A stretch of 52,126 bases of DNA, taken from JACQFZ01 sp045810625 (GTDB lineage Bacteria; Pseudomonadota; Gammaproteobacteria; Acidiferrobacterales; Sulfurifustaceae). The translations under genes and the position numbers were made by a program. Below, piece by piece: positions 1-8,326 of the stretch (position 1 is its first letter; each line of letters starts with the position of its first letter). The notes beneath the pieces were generated by a model. That model searched no databases and was not told where the DNA came from. It saw nothing but the letters and a program-made list of their open reading frames with translations. Where the stretch lies: NCBI GenBank assembly GCA_045810625.1, contig JBJMVQ010000022.1, positions 1 to 52,126 on the forward strand, in the 5' to 3' direction.

Positions 1-1685
1 CCGCGGGCAGCGTTGTTCCGGACGAAGTTCTGGTGAAGTTCCGAGGCGGCATGGAGCCGCAAGTGCGCGCGGCCGCGATCGCGGAAGAGGGCGACCAGGT
101 TGCGCTGAATTTCGTCGCCAACGGATACGCGCTCGTGAAGCTGCAAGGCGCGCGCACGCTCGCCGATGCGCTCGCCGCGTACGCGGCACGCGCCGACGTC
201 GAATCGGTGCAGCCCAACTACCGCTACCGGTTCGCCGCCGTGCCGAACGATCCGCAGTACGGCCAACTATGGGCGTTGAAGAACAACGGTCAGACGGTGA
301 ACGGGGAGAATTATTCGTCGCCGAAGGTTCCCGGAAACGACCTGCACGTGGAAGAGGTGTGGGACCGCCGCACGGATTGCAGTCCGGTCATCGTCGCCGT
401 GCTCGACAGCGGCGTGAACTACACGCATCAGGATCTCGCGGCCAACATGTGGGACGGCGGCGCGGCGGGCTTGCCCAATCACGGTTTCGACTTTGTCGAC
501 AATGACAACGATCCGATGCCGAGCGATGCGAACGGACACGGCACGCACGTTGCCGCCACGATCGGCGCGGTGGGGAACAACGGTCTCGGCGTGACCGGCG
601 TGTGCTGGAAAGCGAGTCTGATGGCGGTGCGGATCGGCGACAACAGCGGCGCGACCACCGCGCGCATCGCGCAGGGTCTCGATTTTGCCGTCGCGCACGG
701 CGCGAAGGTGGTGAATCTGAGCCTGACCGGAGCCAACCTCGACCCGGCGTTTCAGGATCGCGTCGAAGCGGCGCGCAGAAATGGCGTGATCCTCGTTACG
801 GCTGCCGGAAATGAAGCGGCGAACAACGACGCAACGCCCGCTTATCCGTGCAACTTCACGCAGGACAACATCCTCTGTGTCGCGGCGCTCGATCAGGCAT
901 ACAATCTCGCGAGCTTCAGTAATTTCGGAGCAACAAGCGTAGACGTCGGCGCACCCGGCACGAATATATTGAGCGCTTGGCCGGGGCCGACGGTGTCCGA
1001 CGACTTGACCGGCTGGACGCGCACCGGCGGATGGCAGGAGATTGTCTGTCCGTTCACCGCCGGCGTGTTGCACATGCTGGTCGATCCGGCGAATTGGTGT
1101 TCGGCGATGACGGGTTACGCGGCGAACGCGAACGACGTCGCGTTCAAACGTTTCGATCTGAGCGGCGCTTCGCACGCGCAGCTCGCGTTTCGCGCGTTCG
1201 TCGACCTCGAGCCCGGCCGCGATTTTCTCGGCGTCGCGCGCAGCGCCGGCGGCGGAGATCCGTTCGCGGCGAATCCGGGATCGGTGCTCGAGACGTCGGG
1301 CTCGACGAACGGCACAACGGCGCTGGCGCGCGTGAGTCTCAACGACTGTCTCGCCGCCAACTGTACAGTGGGCTTTCGATTGCGTTCTAATGAAACGGTG
1401 AACCAGCGCGGAGTGGGTATCCTCGACTTGCGCATCGACACGACGCAGGCGAATAGCGCCGAGTATCGCGTCGACACGGGCACGTCGATGGCGGCGCCGC
1501 ACGTCGCCGGCGTCGTCGCTCTCGTGTGGGCGCAGAAGCCGAGCGCGACCTATACGGAGGTGATCAACGCCGTGAAGCTCGGCGGCGACAGCGTCTCCTC
1601 ACTCGTCGGCAAGACCGTGACGGGGCGTGCGGTGAACGCCGCCGGCGCACTCCGCATGCTGGAACCGGGGCGTGGGGCTCAGTAA
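1..1685 (+). CDS. Subtilisin-like serine protease (peptidase S8), 5' end outside window
   Basis: Secreted endopeptidase of the subtilase family. The reading frame is open to the left edge; a GTG at 33 is an internal valine, because the upstream codons continue a propeptide that reads VPDEVLVKF. Numbering from that GTG, residues 1-70 are the propeptide, ending VESVQPNYRYR. The catalytic triad is Asp125 (AVLDSGVNY), His169 (NGHGTHVAA) and Ser485 (GTSMAAPHVAG), with the oxyanion Asn260 in TAAGN, so the enzyme looks active. About 165 residues are inserted between GAPGTNILS and the catalytic Ser block; they contain several Cys and look like a beta-rich accessory domain, which makes the catalytic domain larger than a minimal subtilisin. 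The signal peptide must lie upstream. A lipoprotein resembling the propeptide follows after 6 bp. Confidence 0.95.
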   Translation, partial: AGSVVPDEVLVKFRGGMEPQVRAAAIAEEGDQVALNFVANGYALVKLQGARTLADALAAYAARADVESVQPNYRYRFAAVPNDPQYGQLWALKNNGQTVNGENYSSPKVPGNDLHVEEVWDRRTDCSPVIVAVLDSGVNYTHQDLAANMWDGGAAGLPNHGFDFVDNDNDPMPSDANGHGTHVAATIGAVGNNGLGVTGVCWKASLMAVRIGDNSGATTARIAQGLDFAVAHGAKVVNLSLTGANLDPAFQDRVEAARRNGVILVTAAGNEAANNDATPAYPCNFTQDNILCVAALDQAYNLASFSNFGATSVDVGAPGTNILSAWPGPTVSDDLTGWTRTGGWQEIVCPFTAGVLHMLVDPANWCSAMTGYAANANDVAFKRFDLSGASHAQLAFRAFVDLEPGRDFLGVARSAGGGDPFAANPGSVLETSGSTNGTTALARVSLNDCLAANCTVGFRLRSNETVNQRGVGILDLRIDTTQANSAEYRVDTGTSMAAPHVAGVVALVWAQKPSATYTEVINAVKLGGDSVSSLVGKTVTGRAVNAAGALRMLEPGRGAQ

Positions 1686-1691
1686 ACGACG

Positions 1692-2018
1692 ATGCGTTGG
1701 CGACAGATTGGCTGGATCGGGTTGGCGTCGGTGTTGCTCGGATGCACGACCGGGAAGCCGGCGGCGGCCCCCGAGCCGGCGGCGGCGCAATCGCGGGTGC
1801 CGGGGGAATACATCATCACGCTGCGGCCCGATGCCGACCCGGCGCGGATTACCCCAATCTATCGCGATCTCGGCCTCTCGCGGGTGCAGGATCTGGGGCA
1901 CGGCAAATACTTGATCCATGTTTCCAACGATCCCGGCGCCGATACGCTGCTCGAGATCGGCGACGCCGCGGGTGTCGTCGAAGCGGTGCAACCGAATTTC
2001 ATCTACCGAACGCAGTGA
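1692..2018 (+). CDS. Lipoprotein consisting of a stand-alone subtilase-propeptide-like domain
   Basis: A 108-residue protein. Residues 1-18 are a lipoprotein signal with lipobox LLGC (Cys18), followed by an Ala/Pro linker to about 34. Residues 35-108 run VPGEYIITLRP ... VEAVQPNFIYR, which matches by eye the start and end of the propeptide of the protease 6 bp upstream (VPDEVLVKF ... VESVQPNYRYR). No catalytic domain follows. Subtilase propeptides (I9-like fold) are known intramolecular chaperones and tight inhibitors. I infer that this protein is a membrane-anchored inhibitor or trans-acting folding factor for its neighbour, probably translated from the same mRNA. It might instead be a remnant of a second protease, but the lipobox and clean stop argue for a functional small gene. 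Confidence 0.8.
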   Translation: MRWRQIGWIGLASVLLGCTTGKPAAAPEPAAAQSRVPGEYIITLRPDADPARITPIYRDLGLSRVQDLGHGKYLIHVSNDPGADTLLEIGDAAGVVEAVQPNFIYRTQ

Positions 2019-2048
2019 CGCCGCGCGCATGGCGGCAAGTTCTTACGG

Positions 2049-2783
2049 TTACGAGTAGCGCAGCGACGGATACCAGTTCTTGCCGCGCCCTTCCGGAGTC
2101 AAATCGAGCAGGTTCCAGAGCGGCCAGATGCTGTCGACGTGACGCGGATCCATCCCTGGTTCCGTCGGAGCGAACAGTACCTCCGAGCCGTAGTAGTGGC
2201 GTATTTTCCCGCGACGCTGAACGAACACGTTGAGAATCGGCATCTGTGAACCATCCGGGGCTTCACCGTGATAGTCGCGGTTGTACGTATTGCCGGCGGA
2301 AGACAGCAGCCGCAGATGGTTCCAGCCGCGCATGCGCGCGAACGCGCGAATGCGCTCGATCGGCGACTTCGCGACGACGACCAGATTGACACGCTGCATC
2401 GCATGGGGCGCCGCGCCGTTCAGGCTGTCCAGCATCGCCGTGCACATAGGGCATGGCTCGGTCATGTCGGGCCCGAACATGAAACTGTAGACGAGGAGAC
2501 TCGGCCGCCCGGCGATGAATAGCTCGGAAAGCTTCACGGAGCGGACCGTTTGCGTGTCGCCGAGATCCGCCGCGCCTTCGGTGAATTCGTAATCTCGCGG
2601 TACCGCGCCGCCGGCCGGGAGCGCGCGCCGCAACGCCGCCACGTCTTCGATCCGCCGGCGCAAATCGATCTCCGCGCGAAGCAGCTCATCGCGAGCGCTG
2701 CGATAGTCTTCGGTTTCGCCGGGGAAACGCATCGAGTGCAAGCTCGATTCCATCGGTTTGCGTTTTTTCTTTTGCGTAGCCAT
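2049..2783 (-). CDS. DUF899 thioredoxin-like family protein
   Basis: A 244-residue protein of the DUF899 family, which has a thioredoxin-like fold and no settled function. Visible hallmarks are the N-terminal YRSARDELLRAE block, an FIAGRPSLLVYSFMFGP strand, a CPMC redox-type motif, and the C-terminal WYPSLRY. The chosen ATG at 2783 is preceded by a strong AGGAGGG Shine-Dalgarno; a longer frame to 2831 lacks one. The first 11 residues are rich in Lys and Arg. No signal peptide is seen, so it is probably cytoplasmic. It converges on the lipoprotein gene to its right-hand end with only 30 bp between stop codons. Confidence 0.88.
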   Translation of the reverse strand: MATQKKKRKPMESSLHSMRFPGETEDYRSARDELLRAEIDLRRRIEDVAALRRALPAGGAVPRDYEFTEGAADLGDTQTVRSVKLSELFIAGRPSLLVYSFMFGPDMTEPCPMCTAMLDSLNGAAPHAMQRVNLVVVAKSPIERIRAFARMRGWNHLRLLSSAGNTYNRDYHGEAPDGSQMPILNVFVQRRGKIRHYYGSEVLFAPTEPGMDPRHVDSIWPLWNLLDLTPEGRGKNWYPSLRYS

Positions 2784-2919
2784 TTCGACCCTCCTGTAGT
2801 GCGAATCCGATCGCATTGCGTCAGCCGGCACGCGAACGCCCCTCGTGCGCGCGCTGGAATGCTATTCGTCTGCGCGGGTCCACGTTATCTTGTTCGTTTG
2901 CACCCGGGAAGGTGAGCCA

Positions 2920-3666
2920 ATGGACTTTCGTAATCAGACCGTGGTCGTCACCGGTGCGGCAGCCGGCATCGGAGAGGCGTTGGCGCACGCTTATGCCGCG
3001 CAGGGCGCGCGCGTGATCGTGGCGGACGTGAATGAGCCCGACGGACAGGGCACTGCGGAATCGATCCGCGCTGCCGGCGGTGCGGCGACGTTCGTGCGTG
3101 CGGACGTCGGGCAGGAGGCGGACGCGATTCGGCTCATGCAAGCGAGCGTCGAAACGTTCGGCCCCGTGCACGTCTTGATCAATAACGCCGGCTTCGGGCG
3201 GTGGACGCCGGTGTACGAGCTGAGCACCGCCGATTGGGACGCAGTGATCAACACGAACTTGCGCGGGACGTTCTTGTGCGCGCGCGAAGCGGCGAAGATC
3301 ATGCGCCGGAACGGCGGCGGCGCGATCGTGAATATCGCCTCCACCCGCGCGCTCCAATCCGAACCGGGCACGGAAGCGTACGCGGCGTCGAAAGGCGGTG
3401 TCGTCGCCTTGACGCACGCGCTCGCGCTGTCGCTCGGACCGGACCGCATACGCGTGAATTGCGTGTCGCCCGGGTGGATCGAGACGAAATCGTACGAGGA
3501 TCTGCGCGAGGCGGATCACCGCCAGCACCCGGCCGGCCGAGTGGGGCGGCCGGAGGATGTCGTGCGTGCGTGTTTTTACCTAACCGATCCGGCGAACGAC
3601 TTCGTCACCGGAATCAACCTCGTCGTCGACGGCGGTATGACGCGCAAGATGCAGTACGCGTCTTGA
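2920..3666 (+). CDS. Short-chain dehydrogenase/reductase (classical SDR)
   Basis: NAD(P)-dependent oxidoreductase of 248 residues with a Rossmann fold. Cofactor motif TGAAAGIG is at 11-18, NNAG at 88-91, and the catalytic Ser141, Tyr154 and Lys158 (YAASK) are present. Asp at the end of the second strand (VADVNEP) favours NAD(H) over NADP(H). The C-terminus GINLVVDGGMT is typical of the FabG/glucose-dehydrogenase-like group. The start at 2920 is chosen for GGAAGGTGAG upstream and because it places the first beta strand normally; the open frame extends to 2845. The substrate cannot be told. It is divergent from the DUF899 gene, with 136 bp between starts. Confidence 0.93.
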   Translation: MDFRNQTVVVTGAAAGIGEALAHAYAAQGARVIVADVNEPDGQGTAESIRAAGGAATFVRADVGQEADAIRLMQASVETFGPVHVLINNAGFGRWTPVYELSTADWDAVINTNLRGTFLCAREAAKIMRRNGGGAIVNIASTRALQSEPGTEAYAASKGGVVALTHALALSLGPDRIRVNCVSPGWIETKSYEDLREADHRQHPAGRVGRPEDVVRACFYLTDPANDFVTGINLVVDGGMTRKMQYAS

Positions 3667-4013
3667 CTGTCACCAACGTGCGACAGTCGCCGCCGCACAC
3701 CGTCCTTATATTTCGGCAATGCAGCGGCACGGCTATGTGATCGCTAATTGTCGGACGAGCGAAGGAGTACTCGCGACGTGAAGAGGGATTGAAAACGATC
3801 TCGCACCTTTTCGATGCGGTACAGCGCAATTCTATGTGCGCGCTCCGTTCGGAATCGAGCGGTCTGGTGGTTAGCAGGGCTGATTTCCAACGATCTCCCA
3901 GCGGTCGTGAATGTCGCCGGCTGTGTGTCGCCCCGTGCTTCTACCGATACCAATGCCGCGGATGCTCGGCGAACATCCGCATTCCTCAATGACGTCCTAC
4001 AAGGAGGTATGTA
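3667..4013. other. Non-coding leader before the Ser/Gly/Thr-rich lipoprotein
   Basis: These 347 bp hold only short open frames without family resemblance or convincing ribosome-binding sites. Base composition is visibly lower in GC than the flanking genes, as expected for a promoter or long leader. I cannot place a confident sigma-70 promoter. The segment ends in a strong AAGGAGG ribosome-binding site for the lipoprotein at 4014. Confidence 0.5.
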
Positions 4014-4325
4014 ATGGAGTTGTTCAAGCGTTCGATCGTTCTCATATCCGCGCTCTCGCTTGGCTTGGCATTGGCGGCGTGCCAAAGCAGCGGTAAGGGC
4101 ACGAGCAGCGGTGGCACCTACGGCACCGGCAGCAGCGGTTCGAGCACCGGCACGGGAAGCACCGGGTCGTCATCCGGAACGACGAGTGGTGGCAGCGGCA
4201 GTTCGACAGGCAGCACGAGCGGCTCCAGCGGTACGAGCGGGTCCACCGGCTCCGGCGGATCGAGCAGCGGCGGCACGGGTTCCACCGGCGACAGCTCGAC
4301 TTCCGGTAGCGGCAGCTCGCGCTAG
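4014..4325 (+). CDS. Small Ser/Gly/Thr-rich lipoprotein
   Basis: A 103-residue protein with a lipoprotein signal peptide, lipobox LAAC and Cys23. The whole mature part is low complexity: runs of Ser, Gly and Thr such as GSSGSSTGTGSTGSS, almost without hydrophobic or charged residues. No fold is expected; it is probably a flexible, lipid-anchored, surface or periplasmic tether. The ribosome-binding site AAGGAGG lies 7 bases before ATG, and a terminator follows at 4351, so it is a single-gene unit that looks well translated. I do not recognise a named family. The low-complexity frame is believable as a gene because of the signal peptide, ribosome-binding site and terminator. Confidence 0.78.
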   Translation: MELFKRSIVLISALSLGLALAACQSSGKGTSSGGTYGTGSSGSSTGTGSTGSSSGTTSGGSGSSTGSTSGSSGTSGSTGSGGSSSGGTGSTGDSSTSGSGSSR

Positions 4326-4350
4326 CGCATTCCGTAAGTTCCTTTCCGCT

Positions 4351-4392
4351 AAAGGCGTCGGAACGAACCCCCGGCGCCTTTAACATTTTTTC
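4351..4392 (+). terminator. Rho-independent terminator of the lipoprotein gene
   Basis: Stem AAAGGCGTCGG (4351-4361) pairs with CCGGCGCCTTT (4371-4381), with one G-T wobble and a 9-base loop. A run of six T follows after a short AACA spacer. It lies 26 bp after the lipoprotein stop. Confidence 0.8.
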
Positions 4393-4609
4393 TCGCGATT
4401 CCTAAATAATAATTCTGTATCTTCCTTTATATTCCTTTTTACTTTCCTTCGCGTCCCGCTATCATCGCTGGCGCTTCAGCCGAAAAAGAGACAAAGTAGT
4501 CGGGCGGCGCATCGGTCCAGCGCGCTGCATCGATTGACAGTTCATCACCGCGGCTTGCGTACGCCCGCAAGCCAAAGCTACCCAGCGATCAGGGCGAGGG
4601 CGGAACGGC

Positions 4610-6430
4610 GTGCGAAAAGAACAGCAAGGCCAAACGACGGCGCCGGCAAGCCTGCGCGATGTACCGATGCGCGTGCTGAATCGGCCGCCGCCGACCGTCG
4701 AGTTGCGCGAAGGCGCGGACGGAATTCTTTACGTGACTTCGGGCTATCCGTTCGAGCCGCCGCGCGAATTGCTGATCGATTTCCTCGCGCACTCGGCGGC
4801 AATCCGGCCGGACGTTACGTTTCTCGCGGAGCGCGACGCGACGCGCCAATGGCGGCGACTGACGTACGCGGCAGCCATGCGCGATACCGCGGCGATCGCC
4901 ACGTGGCTCATTCGTCGCGGTTTCGGTCCGGATGGTCCGCCGGTGATGATCCTCTCCGAAAACAGCATCGAGTATGCGCTGCTCATGTTCGGTGCGTTGC
5001 GCGCCGGCGCGCCGGTCGCTCCGGTTTCGCCGGCGTACTCGCTCGAAGGCGACCTCGGCCGCCTCGGGTACGCGCTCGAGTTGATTGAGCCCGGACTCGT
5101 CTTCGCGCGCGACGCCAACGTGTACGCATCGGCGCTCAGCCGCGCCGCCGCGCCCGGGCGGCACATCATCACATCGGCCGAGTTTCCGAGCCTGCTCGGC
5201 GACGTCGACGAAGCCGCGGTCGCGGCGCGTCGCGAGCAAATCACGCGCGACACTGTCGCTAAAATCCTGCTGACGTCCGGTTCCACCGGACATCCCAAAG
5301 GCGCCGTTAATACGCACGGCAATCTCGCCGCCGCCGTGCAGATGATGCGCCAGGTCGGCGAGCCGTTCGATCCGACGCGCGTGCACACGGTCCTCGACTG
5401 GCTCCCGTGGCATCACACCTACGGCGGCAATGCCAATCTCAACGGCGTGATGCGGATCGCCGGCACCATGTATATCGACGGCGGCCGGCCGCTTCCCGGT
5501 CGATTCGACGAAACCATCGCCAACCTGCGCGAGATCTCGCCGACGTTTTTCGCGTCGGTGCCGGCGGCGTACGTCATGCTCGCCGACGCACTCGAACGCG
5601 ACGCCGAGCTGCGCCGCAATTTCTTCAAGAATCTGCGCGGGCTCTCGTACGGCGGCGCGGTGCTCCCGGAAGCGCTGTGGGAGCGCATGCAGCGCCTGGC
5701 CGTGATGGAGCTCGGAGAGCGGCTGCCGTTTGGCACCGGCTGGGGCATGACCGAGACGACCGCGATCGGGGTGAGCGTGCATTGGAACGTCGAGCGCACC
5801 GGCTTGATCGGTCTGCCGCTGCCCGGCGCCGTGATGAAGCTCATCCCGACCGGCGATCGCTTCGAGCTGCGACTCAAGGGTCCGCACGTAATGGCGCGCT
5901 ATCACCGCAACGATGCGCTCAACGCCGCGGCCTTCGATGAGGAAGGGTTCTTCCGCACCGGCGACGCCGTGCGCTGGGTCGATCCGGCGCAGCCGCTCGC
6001 CGGGCTCGAATTCGCCGGCCGCCTGGCCGAGGACTTCAAGCTGCAGTCGGGCACCTGGGTGCAGGCAGGGATACTGCGGCTGGAACTGTTGCAATCGCTG
6101 CAGCCGCTCGTAGTCGATCTCGTGATCGCGGCGCCGGATCGACCGTGGCTCGGCGCGCTCGTCTGGCTGGCGCCGGCCGCGGCGGCGCGGCCCGACGAAA
6201 CGCGGCGCGCGCTCGCGGAGCGGCTCGCTGCGTTCAACCGCGGACGCAAAGGGAGCAGCACGCAGATTGCGCGCCTGCTCGTGCTCGCCGAGCCGCCGTC
6301 GCCCTCGGCCGGCGAAGTGACGGACAAGCGCTCGATCAACATGCGCCGCGTTCTCGAACGGCGCGCCGCCGACGTCGACTCGCTCTACGACGCGCCGGCG
6401 GACCCGCGCATCGTCGTGGCCGGGACCTAG
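4610..6430 (+). CDS. Feruloyl-CoA synthase-like AMP-dependent acyl/aryl-CoA ligase
   Basis: Adenylate-forming enzyme of 606 residues, predicted to activate a carboxylic acid with ATP and CoA. The P-loop-like A3 motif LTSGSTGHPKG is at 221-231, the A5 motif GWGMTETT at 378-384, the hinge region LQSGTWVQAG at about 484-493, and a candidate catalytic Lys lies near the C-terminus in GEVTDKRSIN. The order of motifs and the SGTWV block resemble feruloyl-CoA synthases (hydroxycinnamate activation), but substrate is inferred. The frame starts at GTG 4610; ATG at 4667 is an alternative. The next gene begins 2 bp after the stop, so it is very likely the first gene of the importer operon, suggesting that the imported compound is CoA-activated. 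Confidence 0.88.
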   Translation: MRKEQQGQTTAPASLRDVPMRVLNRPPPTVELREGADGILYVTSGYPFEPPRELLIDFLAHSAAIRPDVTFLAERDATRQWRRLTYAAAMRDTAAIATWLIRRGFGPDGPPVMILSENSIEYALLMFGALRAGAPVAPVSPAYSLEGDLGRLGYALELIEPGLVFARDANVYASALSRAAAPGRHIITSAEFPSLLGDVDEAAVAARREQITRDTVAKILLTSGSTGHPKGAVNTHGNLAAAVQMMRQVGEPFDPTRVHTVLDWLPWHHTYGGNANLNGVMRIAGTMYIDGGRPLPGRFDETIANLREISPTFFASVPAAYVMLADALERDAELRRNFFKNLRGLSYGGAVLPEALWERMQRLAVMELGERLPFGTGWGMTETTAIGVSVHWNVERTGLIGLPLPGAVMKLIPTGDRFELRLKGPHVMARYHRNDALNAAAFDEEGFFRTGDAVRWVDPAQPLAGLEFAGRLAEDFKLQSGTWVQAGILRLELLQSLQPLVVDLVIAAPDRPWLGALVWLAPAAAARPDETRRALAERLAAFNRGRKGSSTQIARLLVLAEPPSPSAGEVTDKRSINMRRVLERRAADVDSLYDAPADPRIVVAGT

Positions 6431-6432
6431 CG

Positions 6433-7383
6433 ATGCGCAACTACATCATTCGCCGCCTGCTCGCGCTCATTCCGACGCTCTTCTTCGCGAGCCTCATCGT
6501 GTTCATCTCCGTCCGGCTGATCCCGGGCAGCGTGATCGACATGATGTTGTCGCAGAACGACATCGCCGTCGGCAAGGATCGCGCGCAGGTCGAAGCGGCG
6601 CTCGGGCTCGACAAGCCGATGTACGTGCAGTACTTCCGCTGGATTGCCGCGGTCCTGCACGGTGATCTCGGCCGCTCGCTCTGGCAGAACACCGCCGTGA
6701 CGGATTACTTGCAGGCGCGTCTTCCGGTCACCCTCGAGCTGTGTCTGCTCGCGCTTATCGTGGCGCTGGTGGTGGCACTGCCGATCGGGGTTTATTCCGC
6801 GATCCGGCAGGACACGACGGGCGATTACATCGCGCGCTCGTTCTCGATCTTGATGCTGGCGATACCGAGCTTCTGGCTCGGAACGGTCGTGATGGTGTTC
6901 CCGTCGATCTGGTGGGGCTGGTCGCCCGAGATCAAGTACGTGCCGTTCACGGTGGATCCGCTGAAGAACCTGTACCAGATGCTGCTGCCCGCGGTGATTC
7001 TCGGCACTGCGTTGTCCGCGGTCATCATGCGCCTAATGCGGACGATGATGCTCGAAGTCCTGCGTCAGGACTACATCCGCACGGCCTGGGCCAAGGGTCT
7101 GAACGAGCGCCTGGTGGTGATACGCCATGCGCTGCGAAACGCCCTGATCCCCGTTGTCACGTTGATCGGCCTGCAAGTGGCGCTCCTCATCGGCGGCGCC
7201 GTGATCCTCGAGCAGATCTTCGTCATCCCGGGCATGGGGCTGCTGCTGCTCGAGGCGGTGAACCAGCGGGATTATCCCATCATCACCGGCGTTTTCTTGG
7301 TGGTCGGTGTATCCATCACGTTGATCAACTTGGTCGTCGATCTGAGCTACGGCGCGCTCGATCCAAAAGTGAGGCACGGCTAA
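6433..7383 (+). CDS. Dipeptide/oligopeptide-type ABC transporter permease (DppB-like)
   Basis: Inner-membrane permease of 316 residues with about six membrane spans. The N-terminus RRLLALIPTLFFASLIVFI is the usual first span of DppB/OppB proteins. The cytoplasmic EAA loop that docks the ATPase is visible as DYIRTAWAKGLNERLVV followed by RHALRNALIP. The ATG follows the ligase stop by 2 bp and its own stop overlaps the next start by one base, so the genes are translationally coupled. Earlier in-frame starts fall inside the ligase gene and are rejected because the family N-terminus begins here. Confidence 0.93.
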   Translation: MRNYIIRRLLALIPTLFFASLIVFISVRLIPGSVIDMMLSQNDIAVGKDRAQVEAALGLDKPMYVQYFRWIAAVLHGDLGRSLWQNTAVTDYLQARLPVTLELCLLALIVALVVALPIGVYSAIRQDTTGDYIARSFSILMLAIPSFWLGTVVMVFPSIWWGWSPEIKYVPFTVDPLKNLYQMLLPAVILGTALSAVIMRLMRTMMLEVLRQDYIRTAWAKGLNERLVVIRHALRNALIPVVTLIGLQVALLIGGAVILEQIFVIPGMGLLLLEAVNQRDYPIITGVFLVVGVSITLINLVVDLSYGALDPKVRHG

Positions 7384-8279
7384 TGACGAATCTCGCGACC
7401 GATGTCTTACCCAAGCCGCGGCGCGAGCAGGGTGCCGCCGTAGCGTTTGTCGTGCGGTTGTTCCGTGAGAAGCCGCTCGGCGCGGCCGGTGCGGTGGTGT
7501 TCCTGCTGTTCCTCGTCGTCGGCGTCTTCGCCGGTGTGCTCGCACCGCACGGCTTCAACGAAATCAGCCCGATCAATCGAATGAAGCCGCCGTCGCTGGC
7601 GTTTCCGTTCGGCACCGATAACCTCGGGCGCGACGTGCTCTCGCGCGTCATATACGGCGCGCAGCTCTCGGTCATCATCGGCTTCTGCGCCGCCGGCCTG
7701 GCGACGCTGATCTCGGTTGTGATCGGCATCGTCAGCGGCTACTTCGGCGGGCGCGTCGATATGCTCACGCAGCGCTTCGTCGACGCGTGGATGACGTTCC
7801 CGGATCTCATCATACTGATCGTGGTCGTGGCCATGCTCGGGCCGGGCATGCCGCAGGTGATCGGGACGCTCGGTCTGCTCTACGGCATCGCCGGGTCGCG
7901 CATCATTCGCTCCGCCGTGCTTTCGGTGCGCGAGCACATGTACATCCACGCCGCCCAGTCGATTGGTGCGAGCACGGCGCGCATTTTCTGGCGGCACATT
8001 CTTCCGAACGTCATGCCGCCCGTGATCGTGCTGTTCACGACCCGCATCGGCGCGGTCATTCTCACGGAGGCGGGCCTGTCGTTCCTCGGTCTCGGAGTGC
8101 CGCCACCGGCGCCGACCTGGGGCGGAATGCTGAGCGGCAGCGGCCGCACGTACATGTACCAGGGCCCGTGGCTTGCGCTCGCGCCGGGTTTGTGTCTGAC
8201 GATCGTCGTTTACGCCATCAATGTGTTCGGAGACGCGCTTCGCGATTTGCTCGATCCGCGGATGCGCGGCAGTCGCTGA
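7383..8279 (+). CDS. Dipeptide/oligopeptide-type ABC transporter permease (DppC-like)
   Basis: Second inner-membrane permease, 298 residues. After a cytoplasmic N-terminus there is a long first span near residues 38-60, then FGTDNLGRDVLSRVIYGA, a hallmark of DppC/OppC. The EAA loop reads YIHAAQSIGASTARIFWRH, followed by LPNVMPP and the family block TEAGLSFLGLGVPPPAPTWG. It pairs with the upstream DppB-like permease. The start overlaps the stop of that gene by one base. Confidence 0.93.
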   Translation: MTNLATDVLPKPRREQGAAVAFVVRLFREKPLGAAGAVVFLLFLVVGVFAGVLAPHGFNEISPINRMKPPSLAFPFGTDNLGRDVLSRVIYGAQLSVIIGFCAAGLATLISVVIGIVSGYFGGRVDMLTQRFVDAWMTFPDLIILIVVVAMLGPGMPQVIGTLGLLYGIAGSRIIRSAVLSVREHMYIHAAQSIGASTARIFWRHILPNVMPPVIVLFTTRIGAVILTEAGLSFLGLGVPPPAPTWGGMLSGSGRTYMYQGPWLALAPGLCLTIVVYAINVFGDALRDLLDPRMRGSR

Positions 8280-8326
8280 TAGAGACAGCGCCGCCCACGG
8301 CTACCTAAATAAGAAAGGAGGAGAAC

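Noticed and set aside
267..1502. A 411-codon frame on the minus strand across the subtilase gene
   Set aside because: It is rich in Arg, His and Val with no motifs; it mirrors the GC-rich codon bias of the real plus-strand gene with its catalytic triad.
4589..6094. A 501-codon minus-strand frame opposite the CoA ligase
   Set aside because: It lacks motifs and a ribosome-binding site, and the plus strand has a full set of ligase motifs.
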